Origin: UBA4416 sp035439445
Lineage (GTDB): Bacteria > Bacteroidota > Bacteroidia > B-17B0 > Aurantibacillaceae
DNA: 64,000 nucleotides
Direction of reading: 5' to 3'
Assembly (NCBI GenBank): GCA_035439445.1
Contig: DAORKG010000016.1
Location: 7,983 to 71,982, forward strand
Shown: in pieces, positions 9,492-18,064 of the stretch
How positions within the stretch are numbered: position 1 is the stretch's first letter
Layout of the letters: each line of letters begins with the position of its first letter
Position numbers and translations under genes: made by a program
Notes under the pieces: model-generated
What the model saw: the letters and a program-made list of their open reading frames with translations, nothing else
What the model was told of the DNA's origin: nothing
Databases searched by the model: none

Positions 9492-10559
9492 TTATTTTTT
9501 TAAAGTGTCTGGTTTTACAAATAAGCTGTCTGCAATAACGCTTTTAATCAATGTATCTGTTGTTACATCCTGAGGAAAAACATCATTGAAATAAACACTT
9601 AAATCTAAGTTTTTGTTTTTAGGTATTTTAAATTGATATGTTTTTTTATCAGGATTATTTAACTGTTCTCCAATTAACCAAGGGTTAAATGTTTTTAATA
9701 CAATCTCATTAGTATTGATGTGTTTTGCAAAAGCTTTTAAGTTGGTAATGGAAGAGTCGACTTTTACAATTTTAAAAGCTGGAAAACCTCCACTTTTTTT
9801 GATTTTGTGTTTCACACCAAAATGTTCGGGGTTTGACAATAAGGTTTTGAAGGCTAAGATTCTATAAATAAAACTTCCGGTTTCTTTATTTAGTAATAAA
9901 TCATAATAATTGTTTGTGTTTTGTTTTTTTAGTGCGTTTTGTATACCTCCAATTCCAACATTATAGGCAGCTGCGGCTAATGTCCAGTTATTGAAATAGG
10001 CATGGGCATCCTTAAAATGCTTACAAGCCACATGAGTAGCCTTTTCTACATCCAAACGCTCATCAATTTCATTGTTGACTGTTAGTCCGTAGTGTTGTGC
10101 AGTAACGGGCATCAATTGCCAAAAACCGGCTGCTCCCATAGGAGATACAACATTTGATAAATGACTTTCGATGATGGCAACATATTTAAAATCGTCAGGA
10201 ACACCCTCTTGTTTTAATATAGGTTCAATTAAAGGAAACCACTTTTGAGCCTTATTAAATAAAGCCAATGATGAGTTTTTCCATGTTTTATTGGCAAAGA
10301 ATTCTTTTTCCAAACTTTCCTTGATTTCATAATCATTTTGAGGAACACGTTCACCGGCAAATTGAAGATTGGATGGGATATTTAAACCAAGAACTTTAAA
10401 ATTTGCATTAGAGTAGTCTAAATTTGTTTGGAGTGGGGTAAAAGATATAAACTTGATTAAGAAACTAATCAATGCCCACGACGCCAAACTCACATAGGTT
10501 TTTTTATAAAGAGGACTTGGTTCGCGAAAAATTTTTAATATCCAAACAGATATGGTCAC
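9492..10559 (-). CDS. Membrane-bound lytic transglycosylase (SLT/MltD-like)
   Basis: A longer in-frame reading is open to 10697, but that extension lies wholly inside the next gene; the better start is the GTG at 10559-10557, which overlaps the TGA of the upstream glycosyltransferase as GTGA. This gives 355 residues: a membrane anchor at about 23-40, then a lysozyme-like SLT domain with catalytic Glu131 in the E-S-H-L-S-N motif, followed by S-P-M-G-A-A-G-F-W-Q-L-M and A-A-A-A-Y-N-V-G. Such enzymes cleave the MurNAc-GlcNAc bond of peptidoglycan, forming 1,6-anhydro ends. The C-terminal 90 residues could be a degenerate LysM-like binding region. Translational coupling links it to the lipid carrier sugar transferase. 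Confidence 0.85.
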   Translation of the reverse strand: MTISVWILKIFREPSPLYKKTYVSLASWALISFLIKFISFTPLQTNLDYSNANFKVLGLNIPSNLQFAGERVPQNDYEIKESLEKEFFANKTWKNSSLALFNKAQKWFPLIEPILKQEGVPDDFKYVAIIESHLSNVVSPMGAAGFWQLMPVTAQHYGLTVNNEIDERLDVEKATHVACKHFKDAHAYFNNWTLAAAAYNVGIGGIQNALKKQNTNNYYDLLLNKETGSFIYRILAFKTLLSNPEHFGVKHKIKKSGGFPAFKIVKVDSSITNLKAFAKHINTNEIVLKTFNPWLIGEQLNNPDKKTYQFKIPKNKNLDLSVYFNDVFPQDVTTDTLIKSVIADSLFVKPDTLKK

Positions 10560-11644
10560 TTTCTTTTTATAATCGTATTTAGATATAAAGATACGAAAGT
10601 GATAGCACAAAATATAATAGAAACTACCAACCAACTTGTTTGATAATTTAAAATTTGATTTAAAGCCAAAGAAATTCCCATTAGTCCTACTCCGCAAAAC
10701 AAAATAGCGATTCTTTTTTCAGTAATACCTTTAAAAAATAAATGATGAGTTGTATGGTCTTTCCCTCCAACAAAAGGAGATTGCCCTCTACGAATTCTGT
10801 TAATACTTACGGTGATAGTATCTGTAATTGGTAAAATGAAAACTAGAGCTATGGATAAAAAGCCCATTAAAATTGGGTTTACTGAAAACCACGCATTATT
10901 GATTAATGTAAATGAATTCCAACAATAATCAATACCAACAACACCTAAAAATGCGCCTAGAAACTGACTACCTGTGTCGCCCATGAACATTTTTGCAGGA
11001 TGCCAATTATGAACTAAAAATCCTAACAGAGCACCCAAGAGACCTAGACAAAGTATAGGTATAGGACTTATCAGAAGCTTTAGGTTTATATTTAAAAGAA
11101 TAACAAATGTTAGTACTGTGATTGAAACAAGAGTTGATATAGCATCCATGTTATCAAGCATATTGATTGAATTCATAAATCCAATTATCCAAAATATTGT
11201 TAGTCCAAAATTTAATGCTTCATTAGAAAATATATTTATTTTGGTTCCGGTAAAGTATAGAATTAATCCACAGATAAGTTGGGCAATAAATTTTAATAGA
11301 GGTTTCGTATTATATGCATCATCTGCTAAACCCATTAAGAAAGCAATAGTACATACAACAAAAACTCCAATTATTTTTAAACTACTATAATTCAATGGAA
11401 GAAGATGATCTATGAAATTTAAAATAATAAACGTAATTAGAAATATTACAAAAAAAGATATTCCTCCTATAGACGGTCTGGCTGAAGGATTCCAACGAAT
11501 TTGTTTTTGAGATGTTTGTTGTTGTCTAATTCCTAAAGTTTGTGTGAATTTTAATAAAATTGAATTGAATACAAATGATATAAGAAAAGTTGAACCAACA
11601 GTGAGTACGGTAAATAATAAAGTATTATTTTGAAAGTAAGTCAT
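10556..11644 (-). CDS. Polyprenyl-phosphate N-acetylhexosamine-1-phosphate transferase (MraY/WecA family)
   Basis: 362 residues with about ten to eleven transmembrane segments. The acidic motif Asp108-Asp109 follows a glycine-rich helix, a second acidic motif N-M-L-D-N-M-D lies at 161-167, M-G-D-T-G-S at 221-226, and a H-T-T-H-H-L-F-F cluster near residue 295. This is the arrangement of enzymes that transfer a sugar-1-phosphate from a UDP-sugar to undecaprenyl phosphate. The nearby export and epimerase genes suggest WecA-like initiation of an exopolysaccharide or O-antigen rather than MraY. The N-x-x-D motif reads D-N-M-D-A-I-S in place of the common D-G-x-D-G-L. It starts one base after the stop of rfbC's neighbouring frame and overlaps the transglycosylase by four bases. 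Confidence 0.83.
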   Translation of the reverse strand: MTYFQNNTLLFTVLTVGSTFLISFVFNSILLKFTQTLGIRQQQTSQKQIRWNPSARPSIGGISFFVIFLITFIILNFIDHLLPLNYSSLKIIGVFVVCTIAFLMGLADDAYNTKPLLKFIAQLICGLILYFTGTKINIFSNEALNFGLTIFWIIGFMNSINMLDNMDAISTLVSITVLTFVILLNINLKLLISPIPILCLGLLGALLGFLVHNWHPAKMFMGDTGSQFLGAFLGVVGIDYCWNSFTLINNAWFSVNPILMGFLSIALVFILPITDTITVSINRIRRGQSPFVGGKDHTTHHLFFKGITEKRIAILFCGVGLMGISLALNQILNYQTSWLVVSIIFCAITFVSLYLNTIIKRK

Positions 11645-12187
11645 TTAGAAAGGGCTTATAAAATCTTTAAAGGGAGTTCCAATGATATCTTTTTCAGACA
11701 AAATTGGATTTTCAATGTTCCAATTTATATTTAAATCAGAGTCATTCCAAAGGACGCAGCCTTCAGACGCTTTATTATAGAGATTACTGCATTTATATGA
11801 GAATATGGTGTTATCTCTGAGTGTTAAAAAACCATGAGCAAAACCAGACGGTATGTAAAACATGGTTTTATTTTCTTCAGTTAATTCTACAGTTATATGC
11901 TTTCCATAAGTAGGAGAATTTTTACGGATATCAACAGCAACATCTAAAACAGCCCCAGTAATTACTCTTACTAATTTTCCCTGATCAAATGGTGGTGCTT
12001 GAAAATGTAAGCCTCTCAAAACTCCATAATTAGACAAAGATTGGTTGTCTTGAACAAACGCAACATCCACTCCGTTTTGTCTAAAAACAGCTTCGTTGTA
12101 GCTTTCAAAGAAATACCCACGAGCATCAGCAAATACTTTAGGTTTAATAATTAAAAGGTCTTTAATGTTCGTCTCAATTACTTCCAT
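11645..12187 (-). CDS. rfbC: dTDP-4-dehydrorhamnose 3,5-epimerase
   Basis: 180 residues, the usual length of RfbC/RmlC. Clear family phrases are the F-A-D-A-R-G-Y-F-F-E-S-Y N-terminal strand, F-V-Q-D-N-Q-S-L-S, R-G-L-H-F-Q (catalytic His) and P-S-G-F-A-H-G-F. The cupin-fold enzyme epimerises C3 and C5 of dTDP-4-keto-6-deoxyglucose in dTDP-L-rhamnose synthesis. RfbA, RfbB and RfbD are not in the window and must be elsewhere if the pathway is complete. The start overlaps the 3' end of the tyrosine kinase gene by 10 bases and the stop adjoins the sugar-1-phosphate transferase, so this belongs to the exopolysaccharide operon. Confidence 0.92.
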   Translation of the reverse strand: MEVIETNIKDLLIIKPKVFADARGYFFESYNEAVFRQNGVDVAFVQDNQSLSNYGVLRGLHFQAPPFDQGKLVRVITGAVLDVAVDIRKNSPTYGKHITVELTEENKTMFYIPSGFAHGFLTLRDNTIFSYKCSNLYNKASEGCVLWNDSDLNINWNIENPILSEKDIIGTPFKDFISPF

Positions 12188-14613
12188 ATTTTTGATAATC
12201 CACTCTTTTTTTCAACTTTATCATCACCATAATATCCGTTTCCATAACCATAACCATAACCGTAACCATAACCGTATTTATAGCCATATGATGAACGATT
12301 TGTGTCTACCCCATTTAAAATCATAGATAAATTTTTTATACTACCCTCATTAATTAGTTTATCTAATATTTGCACGAAAGCTTTTTTAGAATAATCGGCC
12401 CTGAAAACATAAATAGGAAAATCTGCTTTTTGAATTGTAGTTATACCATCAGTCACCAAACCAATTGGTGGATTATCAAACACTATATAATCGTATGATT
12501 GTTTAAGTTCCTCAATAAGAATATTTAATCTATTGCTAATAATTAATTCTGAAGGATTTGGAGGTATTGGTCCTGCAGTTATATAATCTAAATTTGGGAA
12601 ATGACTTTTATTAATACAATCTTTAGTTTCTGTCATGTTCGTTAAAATAGTACTCATACCAACTTCATTAGAAACTCCAAAACCTTTATGAATTTTTGGT
12701 TTTCGCATGTCTAAATCCAGCAAAATTACTTTTTTACCAGTATAAGCTAAAATACCAGCAATATTTAAACAAACAAAGGTTTTGCCTTCTCCGGAAATAG
12801 ATGATGTAACAGCAATTATTTTTTGTCCTTCGCTATTGTTGATGAAGTTTAAGTTTGATCTTATACTCCTGAACGCCTCAGCTATTTGGGATTTTGGATT
12901 TTTGTCTACAACCAATTGCGAGACAGGAACATCACTCTCATAGTTTGGAACAATTCCTAAAACAGATATTGAAGCATCAATGTTATTAACAACATCATTT
13001 ATCGATGTTATTTTATCATGAATAAAATAACGAATAAAAACTAGTAGAAGGGAAAGTAATAATCCTACCAAAATGGCTACTAAAATGGCGAATTTTTTAT
13101 TTGGCGAAACCCAAGCTCCATCATTTACAGCTTCTTCTAAAATAACGTTTTGAGAAACAAATCCGGCTTTTGAAATAGAGAATTCAGTTTTCTTCTCAAG
13201 TAACATGGTATAATATTTTTCACTAATACTGAATAATCTCATTAACCTGGAGTGTTCTAAGTCTTCATCAGGATTGTTAATATTTTTATTTTGGTATTCA
13301 GAGTACTTTTGTGTTAAACTAGTATATCTGGATTTATATTTTAATCTAACAGCATTTATAGTCTCAATTAGGAGCTTTTTTTGTGTTTCAATATTAAAAT
13401 TAATTTGTTTTATATTCTCGCTACTTGGAGTTACCATGTAAAGTAAATCTTCTTTTTCCAATAATAACTTTTGAATACTTTGTGTATATTCTTTTATGGC
13501 AGCTTCGTATTCAGTACCAGATATCATTGAGATTAACTGATATGTGTCGATGCTTTTATTCTTTATAATATTTTGTTGAAGTTCTGCTAAAATTTTTTCG
13601 TCGAGTTCAACTTTTAACATGTCGTCTTCTATTTTAGAAAGACGCATCATGTTAGGATCAATATTATTATTTTTATCAGTATAGTTATGAGCTTTCCTAA
13701 ATTCCTGAAGATTATTTTCAGAAGATTTTAAATCGCTATATACTAAATCTAATTGATCATCAATGAAGGATAAAATACTTTTTGAACTTTCACTTTTTCG
13801 CTCAACGTCAAACTTTAAGTACTCTTCAGAAATTAAATTTACAACATCTTTTGATTTTTGAGGATTTATATCTGTAACTTTTACTTGAATTGTGCGCGCC
13901 GCTTCGTTAATTAATTTAATATCTATTTTCGCCTGAAGATTTGCTGTTACATTATCTATATTATTAATAATGAAATATGATTTATTGTTTTCCAATAATT
14001 GAGATTTACATACCTGTTCATCAAGTTTTTTATTAGGAGCAATACTTAATTCAAAATAAGGAGAGCTTACAACGCTGTAAGTAATAAATGGAATGTTGAA
14101 ATTTTTTGCTTCCGCTTTAAATGTAATAAAACCTGATGTTAACGAGTTAAAATGGATATATATTTTTACTCCGTATATATTTTCTTTTTTAACATTAAAT
14201 TTTACCAGGTATGGCGATGAAAGGTATAATTCATTGTTTTTAAAAGTACCCTCGTTAAAATAGCTGATTTGAATTTCAGATTTTTCAACTACTCTTTTTA
14301 AGAAAATCTTTGAGCGGATTTGTTCCATTGCTTCTGCAATTTTATTATCTGAACCTTCAAAAGAGTTCATTTTTAAAACCTCAGAAGCCTGATTGTTCTC
14401 ATTAATTTGTATGATAGTTGAAGATTGGTATTCAGGTTGACTATACCTCAAATATATTGTAGCAATACCCAAACTAATTACAAAAAAAGCAAGAACAAAC
14501 CAAAGACTCTTTTTGATAATATATATAACTAAACCTAAGTCTAATTCGCTACTAAACTTTGATACCCTATCTCTATATTTGTCAATAGAGTTATTTCCTT
14601 GAGGTTGAATCAT
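12178..14613 (-). CDS. Wzc-like polysaccharide copolymerase with C-terminal tyrosine autokinase
   Basis: 811 residues. A membrane segment near 32-52 and a second near 490-515 flank a large periplasmic Wzz-type region rich in coiled coil. The cytoplasmic part is a BY-kinase: Walker A S-G-E-G-K-T at about residue 600, Walker A' L-L-D-L-D-M-R-K-P, and a Walker B-like D-Y-I-V-F-D-N-P-P. The C-terminus has a tyrosine/glycine run (about 775-795) encoded by a hexanucleotide repeat; tyrosine clusters at this place are autophosphorylated in Wzc and control polymer length and export. It overlaps the export lipoprotein gene by four bases (ATGA) and rfbC by ten, indicating one operon. Confidence 0.92.
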   Translation of the reverse strand: MIQPQGNNSIDKYRDRVSKFSSELDLGLVIYIIKKSLWFVLAFFVISLGIATIYLRYSQPEYQSSTIIQINENNQASEVLKMNSFEGSDNKIAEAMEQIRSKIFLKRVVEKSEIQISYFNEGTFKNNELYLSSPYLVKFNVKKENIYGVKIYIHFNSLTSGFITFKAEAKNFNIPFITYSVVSSPYFELSIAPNKKLDEQVCKSQLLENNKSYFIINNIDNVTANLQAKIDIKLINEAARTIQVKVTDINPQKSKDVVNLISEEYLKFDVERKSESSKSILSFIDDQLDLVYSDLKSSENNLQEFRKAHNYTDKNNNIDPNMMRLSKIEDDMLKVELDEKILAELQQNIIKNKSIDTYQLISMISGTEYEAAIKEYTQSIQKLLLEKEDLLYMVTPSSENIKQINFNIETQKKLLIETINAVRLKYKSRYTSLTQKYSEYQNKNINNPDEDLEHSRLMRLFSISEKYYTMLLEKKTEFSISKAGFVSQNVILEEAVNDGAWVSPNKKFAILVAILVGLLLSLLLVFIRYFIHDKITSINDVVNNIDASISVLGIVPNYESDVPVSQLVVDKNPKSQIAEAFRSIRSNLNFINNSEGQKIIAVTSSISGEGKTFVCLNIAGILAYTGKKVILLDLDMRKPKIHKGFGVSNEVGMSTILTNMTETKDCINKSHFPNLDYITAGPIPPNPSELIISNRLNILIEELKQSYDYIVFDNPPIGLVTDGITTIQKADFPIYVFRADYSKKAFVQILDKLINEGSIKNLSMILNGVDTNRSSYGYKYGYGYGYGYGYGNGYYGDDKVEKKSGLSKIWK
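12242..12277. repeat. Six-unit hexanucleotide repeat in the kinase tyrosine tail
   Basis: On the plus strand six consecutive 6-base units read CCATAA, CCATAA, CCATAA, CCGTAA, CCATAA, CCGTAT. On the coding (minus) strand each encodes Tyr-Gly. Because the unit is six bases, slippage would change the number of Tyr-Gly pairs without shifting the frame. Confidence 0.9.
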
Positions 14614-15368
14614 TTAACTCGGGATACTAAAGTATATAGTAAAAATGTAGAGGAAATCAATGAAACAATCGGTGTTATTTCTGCAACTAAAGTTCTTGCT
14701 AATTTATATCTCGGCTCAACATAAATGATATCATGAGCTAAAACAACAGTGTTTCCTGCTGCTATACCCTCAATTTTTGATAAATCCATTAAGTATACTT
14801 TAGGCTTTTCGTTGGGAGGATTTCGAATTAATTTTACTTTGTAAGCTTTACCATCTTCTGCAATACCACCAGTATAAGCTAAGGCCTCAATAACCGTAGT
14901 ATTATTATTAGTTAAATTTAAAACTTTTGCAGCCCCACCATTTCCAGGAAAAACAATAACTCGCTTATTTGTTACTGTCATAAAAACAAAAGGCTTTACG
15001 TAATAATCTGCATAAACTTGTTCTAAATATTCTGTAGCTTCTCTAACACTTAAACCAGATAATTTAACTCTACCAATTAATGGTAGTTTACAAGTTCCAT
15101 CTGTATTCACAACATAATCTAGTTCAATGAAACGAGTTACTTGGTTGGAAGTTGCTAAATCCACAATTTTGAAACCATCATTCGAAAAAATTCTCACGTT
15201 AATGATATCATTGGCTTCGATCTTATAATCCTGCTTAGATAAAGAGTCTACAATTTTATCATAAGTATAATCTTTAGAAGTTTTTAACATCAAATTTGAT
15301 CTGAAGACTTTACAAGAAGAAAAGTATAAAACAACTAAAAAAAGAAGGAAATATTTATAAAAACGCAT
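14610..15368 (-). CDS. Polysaccharide export lipoprotein (Wza-like)
   Basis: 252 residues. A lipoprotein signal peptide ends in L-Y-F-S-S-C, so the mature protein should be lipid-anchored at Cys19. A polysaccharide export domain follows (D-I-I-N-V-R-I-F-S-N near residue 55 and Y-V-V-N-T-D-G-T near 90), then a SLBB-like segment, and a hydrophobic helix near the end (residues about 230-247), the position of the Wza transmembrane helix. It is shorter than enterobacterial Wza (about 380 residues), as usual in Bacteroidota. It probably forms the outer-membrane channel working with the Wzc-like kinase, whose start overlaps its stop by four bases. The promoter at 15386-15415 lies just upstream. Confidence 0.9.
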   Translation of the reverse strand: MRFYKYFLLFLVVLYFSSCKVFRSNLMLKTSKDYTYDKIVDSLSKQDYKIEANDIINVRIFSNDGFKIVDLATSNQVTRFIELDYVVNTDGTCKLPLIGRVKLSGLSVREATEYLEQVYADYYVKPFVFMTVTNKRVIVFPGNGGAAKVLNLTNNNTTVIEALAYTGGIAEDGKAYKVKLIRNPPNEKPKVYLMDLSKIEGIAAGNTVVLAHDIIYVEPRYKLARTLVAEITPIVSLISSTFLLYTLVSRVK

Positions 15369-15385
15369 ATGCTTATATTATACTA

Positions 15386-15415
15386 CAAAGTTAAAATTTA
15401 TCCGCTAATAACAAA
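15386..15415 (-). promoter_or_regulatory. Promoter of the export/kinase/rfbC operon
   Basis: Reading the minus strand, TTTG (15415-15412) is followed after 18 bases by TAACTTTG (15393-15386). Both boxes fit the Bacteroidota -33/-7 pattern and the -7 box ends 17 bases before the ATG of the export lipoprotein. One of the best-formed promoters in the window. Confidence 0.6.
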
Positions 15416-15417
15416 AA

Positions 15418-16599
15418 TCATGCTCTTTTTAATAATTGAGCGTATAATTTTCTCATGTCGCTTACTAGTCTGGTATAACTGTATTTTTCAAGTGCCCATT
15501 TTTCACCTTTTTCAGACGAATTAAACAAAATGGAATTGTTTGTACAGGCCTTTAATAAATTGCTAAAAAAACTGTTTTTATCTGATATTTCAGATAAAAA
15601 GCCACACTCCGGATGTAAAACATCTTCAATTCCACCTACATTGGTAGATACTACAAACTTTCCTGCTGCTTGAGCTTCAATAATACTTACTGGAGTTCCT
15701 TCATTTAAAGAGGTTAATGTTACAATGTCCAATCCATGAAGAGCCCATTCAACATTTGTAATCCAGGAAGTGAAAATAACATCTGCATCATCTGTTGGGT
15801 TGTTTGACCATGAAACATGATGGGTTTTACAAGCCTCAGTAATTACATCTCTGGTATCACCATCTCCTATGATAAATGCTTTAAAATTAGTGATGCCGTT
15901 TTGTTTTAAATGAGCTATAGACTCTATAAATAAACTGTGGTTTTTGATTGGAGCAAGCCTACCAATAATGCCAATGGCTAATTGGTCTTCTTTTAAGTTG
16001 TATTTTTCTCTGAATTCTTTACGGTTTTGTTCTTTATTTTTTGTGAACTTGGTTAAATCAAAACCTAATGGAACTACGTGAATTTTATCTTTTGGTGCAA
16101 TATGAAACACCTCAGATAACTCATTTTTCTGTTTGTTACTAATAGCTACAATAGCAGTTGAATGTTTTGCTAAATAGCGTTCTATTGTTTTATAGAAAGC
16201 AGTCTTTAATTTTCCGAAATAAGAGTGAAATACATGTCCGTGAAATGTGTGAATAATGATAGGTACATTGCAATCAATGGCTGCTAAACGACCTATGGCT
16301 CCTGCTTTTGAGGCATGTGTATGTACTATATCCGGTTTAAATTCACGGATTATTTTTTTGATTTCTTTATAGGCTCTGTAATCAGATTTTAAATTAATTT
16401 CTCGTTGAAACTCATGCAATACTCTTGGTTTTAAACCTAAACCTTCAGGAATATATAATGAACTATCTTCTCCTTCTTCTTCCGGACCACCAACTAAAAG
16501 CGTTTCATATTCAGGCTCTAGGTATTTAGAAAGGTAGCTCACATTGTAGGTAATTCCACCAATGTTAAAACGATTAATTATACGCAGTACTTTAGGCAA
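15418..16599 (-). CDS. Glycosyltransferase family 4
   Basis: 393 residues with a GT-B fold layout: N-terminal half beginning with R-I-I-N-R-F-N-I-G-G, D-I-V-H-T-H-A-S-K-A-G around 90-100, and a C-terminal nucleotide-sugar domain with I-G-I-I-G-R-L-A-P-I-K-N and the E-G-T-P-V-S-I-I-E-A-Q-A-A-G motif that contacts the donor. Retaining GT4 enzymes add sugars from NDP-sugars in the cytoplasm. No signal peptide or membrane segment is evident. It follows the Mur ligase by four bases on the same strand and precedes the export operon, so it is likely part of exopolysaccharide or surface glycan assembly. Donor and acceptor cannot be read from the sequence. Confidence 0.88.
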   Translation of the reverse strand: MPKVLRIINRFNIGGITYNVSYLSKYLEPEYETLLVGGPEEEGEDSSLYIPEGLGLKPRVLHEFQREINLKSDYRAYKEIKKIIREFKPDIVHTHASKAGAIGRLAAIDCNVPIIIHTFHGHVFHSYFGKLKTAFYKTIERYLAKHSTAIVAISNKQKNELSEVFHIAPKDKIHVVPLGFDLTKFTKNKEQNRKEFREKYNLKEDQLAIGIIGRLAPIKNHSLFIESIAHLKQNGITNFKAFIIGDGDTRDVITEACKTHHVSWSNNPTDDADVIFTSWITNVEWALHGLDIVTLTSLNEGTPVSIIEAQAAGKFVVSTNVGGIEDVLHPECGFLSEISDKNSFFSNLLKACTNNSILFNSSEKGEKWALEKYSYTRLVSDMRKLYAQLLKRA

Positions 16600-16603
16600 A
16601 ATA

Positions 16604-17971
16604 TTAATTTAGGTTTAGTTCTGTAGAAAGTTGTTTAAAATCAATTCCGTCAAAATTTCCTGAACTCATCATCAATAATACATGATTTTTTAGTGATTTA
16701 GATTTCAAGTAACTCACTAAGGCACTACTTTCAGTAAATATTTTAAGGTCTTTGCGATTGAAATATTTAAGTACTTGTTCCTCTGTAATTGGTTTTAGCT
16801 TTTTATGAGCAATTGTGTGAGGATTAAAATAAACAATAGCTTCATCAGCATCATTCATGGCGCCATTGTATTCTGCTAAAAAGTTTTCGTTTAAGCTGCT
16901 AAATGTATGAAGTTCCATGCATGCTAAAATCTTACGATTTGTAAATTGCTGTTTCACAGCTTGTGTTGTAGCTTTTAATTTTGATGGAGAGTGAGCAAAA
17001 TCTTTATAAAAAGCAAAATCATCTGTTTTGGATACTAATTCCAGTCGCTTAGCCGCTCCTTTAAATGATTGAATCGCCTCATAAAATTGAGAATCGGTTA
17101 ACCCTAATTTATTACAAACCAAACGCGCACCGTTTAAATTCATTAAATTATGATTTCCGAAAATCAATAGTGGAATTTCTTTACCATTATCTTCTAAAAT
17201 AGTTGTTCCGTTTTCAATACGGTGTTTAGGAACAGAGTAGGGGGTTTTAGAAATATGGTTTGATTTACCAGAGTTAGCAGCTACTTTTTGTAGTTCAGTG
17301 TCTTCATTACAATAGATTAAACTACCATTGGGTTCAATTAAGTCAACAAATTTCTCAAACTGATTGACGTAAATATCGAATGTTGGAAATACGTTAATGT
17401 GATCCCATGCAATGCCACTTAAAATGGCAATATTTGGTTTGTATAAATGAAACTTTGGTCTTCTATCAATTGGAGAGGCTAGATATTCGTCACCTTCAAT
17501 TACTGCTATAGGAGCATCTTTGGTTAATTTTACCATTGTATTAAAACCTTCCAACTGTGCGCCAACCATAAAATCAGTATCCATTTTATGGAAGTTTAAT
17601 ACATGTAAAATCATTGCTGTAATGGTAGTTTTACCATGACTTCCTCCAATAACCACTCGTGTTTTATCTTTAGTGGCCTCGTAAATGTATTCGGGATAAG
17701 AGTATACTTTAAGATTTAATTCTTTGGCTCTAATTAATTCAGGATTATCTTCTCTGGCATGCATTCCTAAAATAACAGCATCAATATCAGAGGTTATTTT
17801 TTCAGGAAACCAGCCAATAGCAGGAGGTAGAATTCCAGCATTTTTTAAACGAGTTTTTGATGGCTCGTTTATTTCATCGTCACTACCTGTTACTTGAAAT
17901 CCTTTTTCATGAAGAGCTAAAGCCATGTTGTGCATGGCGCTTCCTCCAATTGCAATTAAGTGAACGCGCAT
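16604..17971 (-). CDS. mpl: UDP-N-acetylmuramate:L-alanyl-gamma-D-glutamyl-meso-diaminopimelate ligase (Mur ligase family)
   Basis: 455 residues, the expected length for Mpl. It starts with M-R-V-H-L-I-A-I-G-G-S-A-M-H-N-M, the Mpl variant of the MurC opening, has the ATP loop G-G-S-H-G-K-T-T at about 108-115, an E-G-D-E-Y-L-A-S active-site segment, and the C-terminal A-H-S-P-S-K-L domain. Mpl reattaches recycled murein tripeptide to UDP-MurNAc in peptidoglycan recycling. Its neighbours, a lytic transglycosylase that releases turnover products and surface glycan enzymes, fit that role. MurC is the alternative, but the missing G-I-G-G-x-G-M-S-G-I form argues against it. It is downstream of the desaturase and separated from it by a terminator. 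Confidence 0.85.
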   Translation of the reverse strand: MRVHLIAIGGSAMHNMALALHEKGFQVTGSDDEINEPSKTRLKNAGILPPAIGWFPEKITSDIDAVILGMHAREDNPELIRAKELNLKVYSYPEYIYEATKDKTRVVIGGSHGKTTITAMILHVLNFHKMDTDFMVGAQLEGFNTMVKLTKDAPIAVIEGDEYLASPIDRRPKFHLYKPNIAILSGIAWDHINVFPTFDIYVNQFEKFVDLIEPNGSLIYCNEDTELQKVAANSGKSNHISKTPYSVPKHRIENGTTILEDNGKEIPLLIFGNHNLMNLNGARLVCNKLGLTDSQFYEAIQSFKGAAKRLELVSKTDDFAFYKDFAHSPSKLKATTQAVKQQFTNRKILACMELHTFSSLNENFLAEYNGAMNDADEAIVYFNPHTIAHKKLKPITEEQVLKYFNRKDLKIFTESSALVSYLKSKSLKNHVLLMMSSGNFDGIDFKQLSTELNLN

Positions 17972-18015
17972 AATAGAACTATATTTAGTGATACGAAGTA
18001 AACCTTTTTAAATAA

Positions 18016-18044
18016 AAAATGCAGACTGTTCGAGTCTGCATTTT
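18016..18044 (-). terminator. Intrinsic terminator of the desaturase gene
   Basis: A perfect 12-base stem (18016-18027 with 18033-18044) with a five-base loop; the arms are flanked by A/T runs on both strands. On the minus strand it follows the desaturase stop by 20 bases. Confidence 0.85.
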
Positions 18045-18064
18045 AAACAACTAAGTGTTAAGTA

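Noticed and set aside
10560..10697. N-terminal extension of the lytic transglycosylase
   Set aside because: It lies inside the transferase gene, lacks a signal or membrane feature and precedes a better GTG overlapping the upstream stop.
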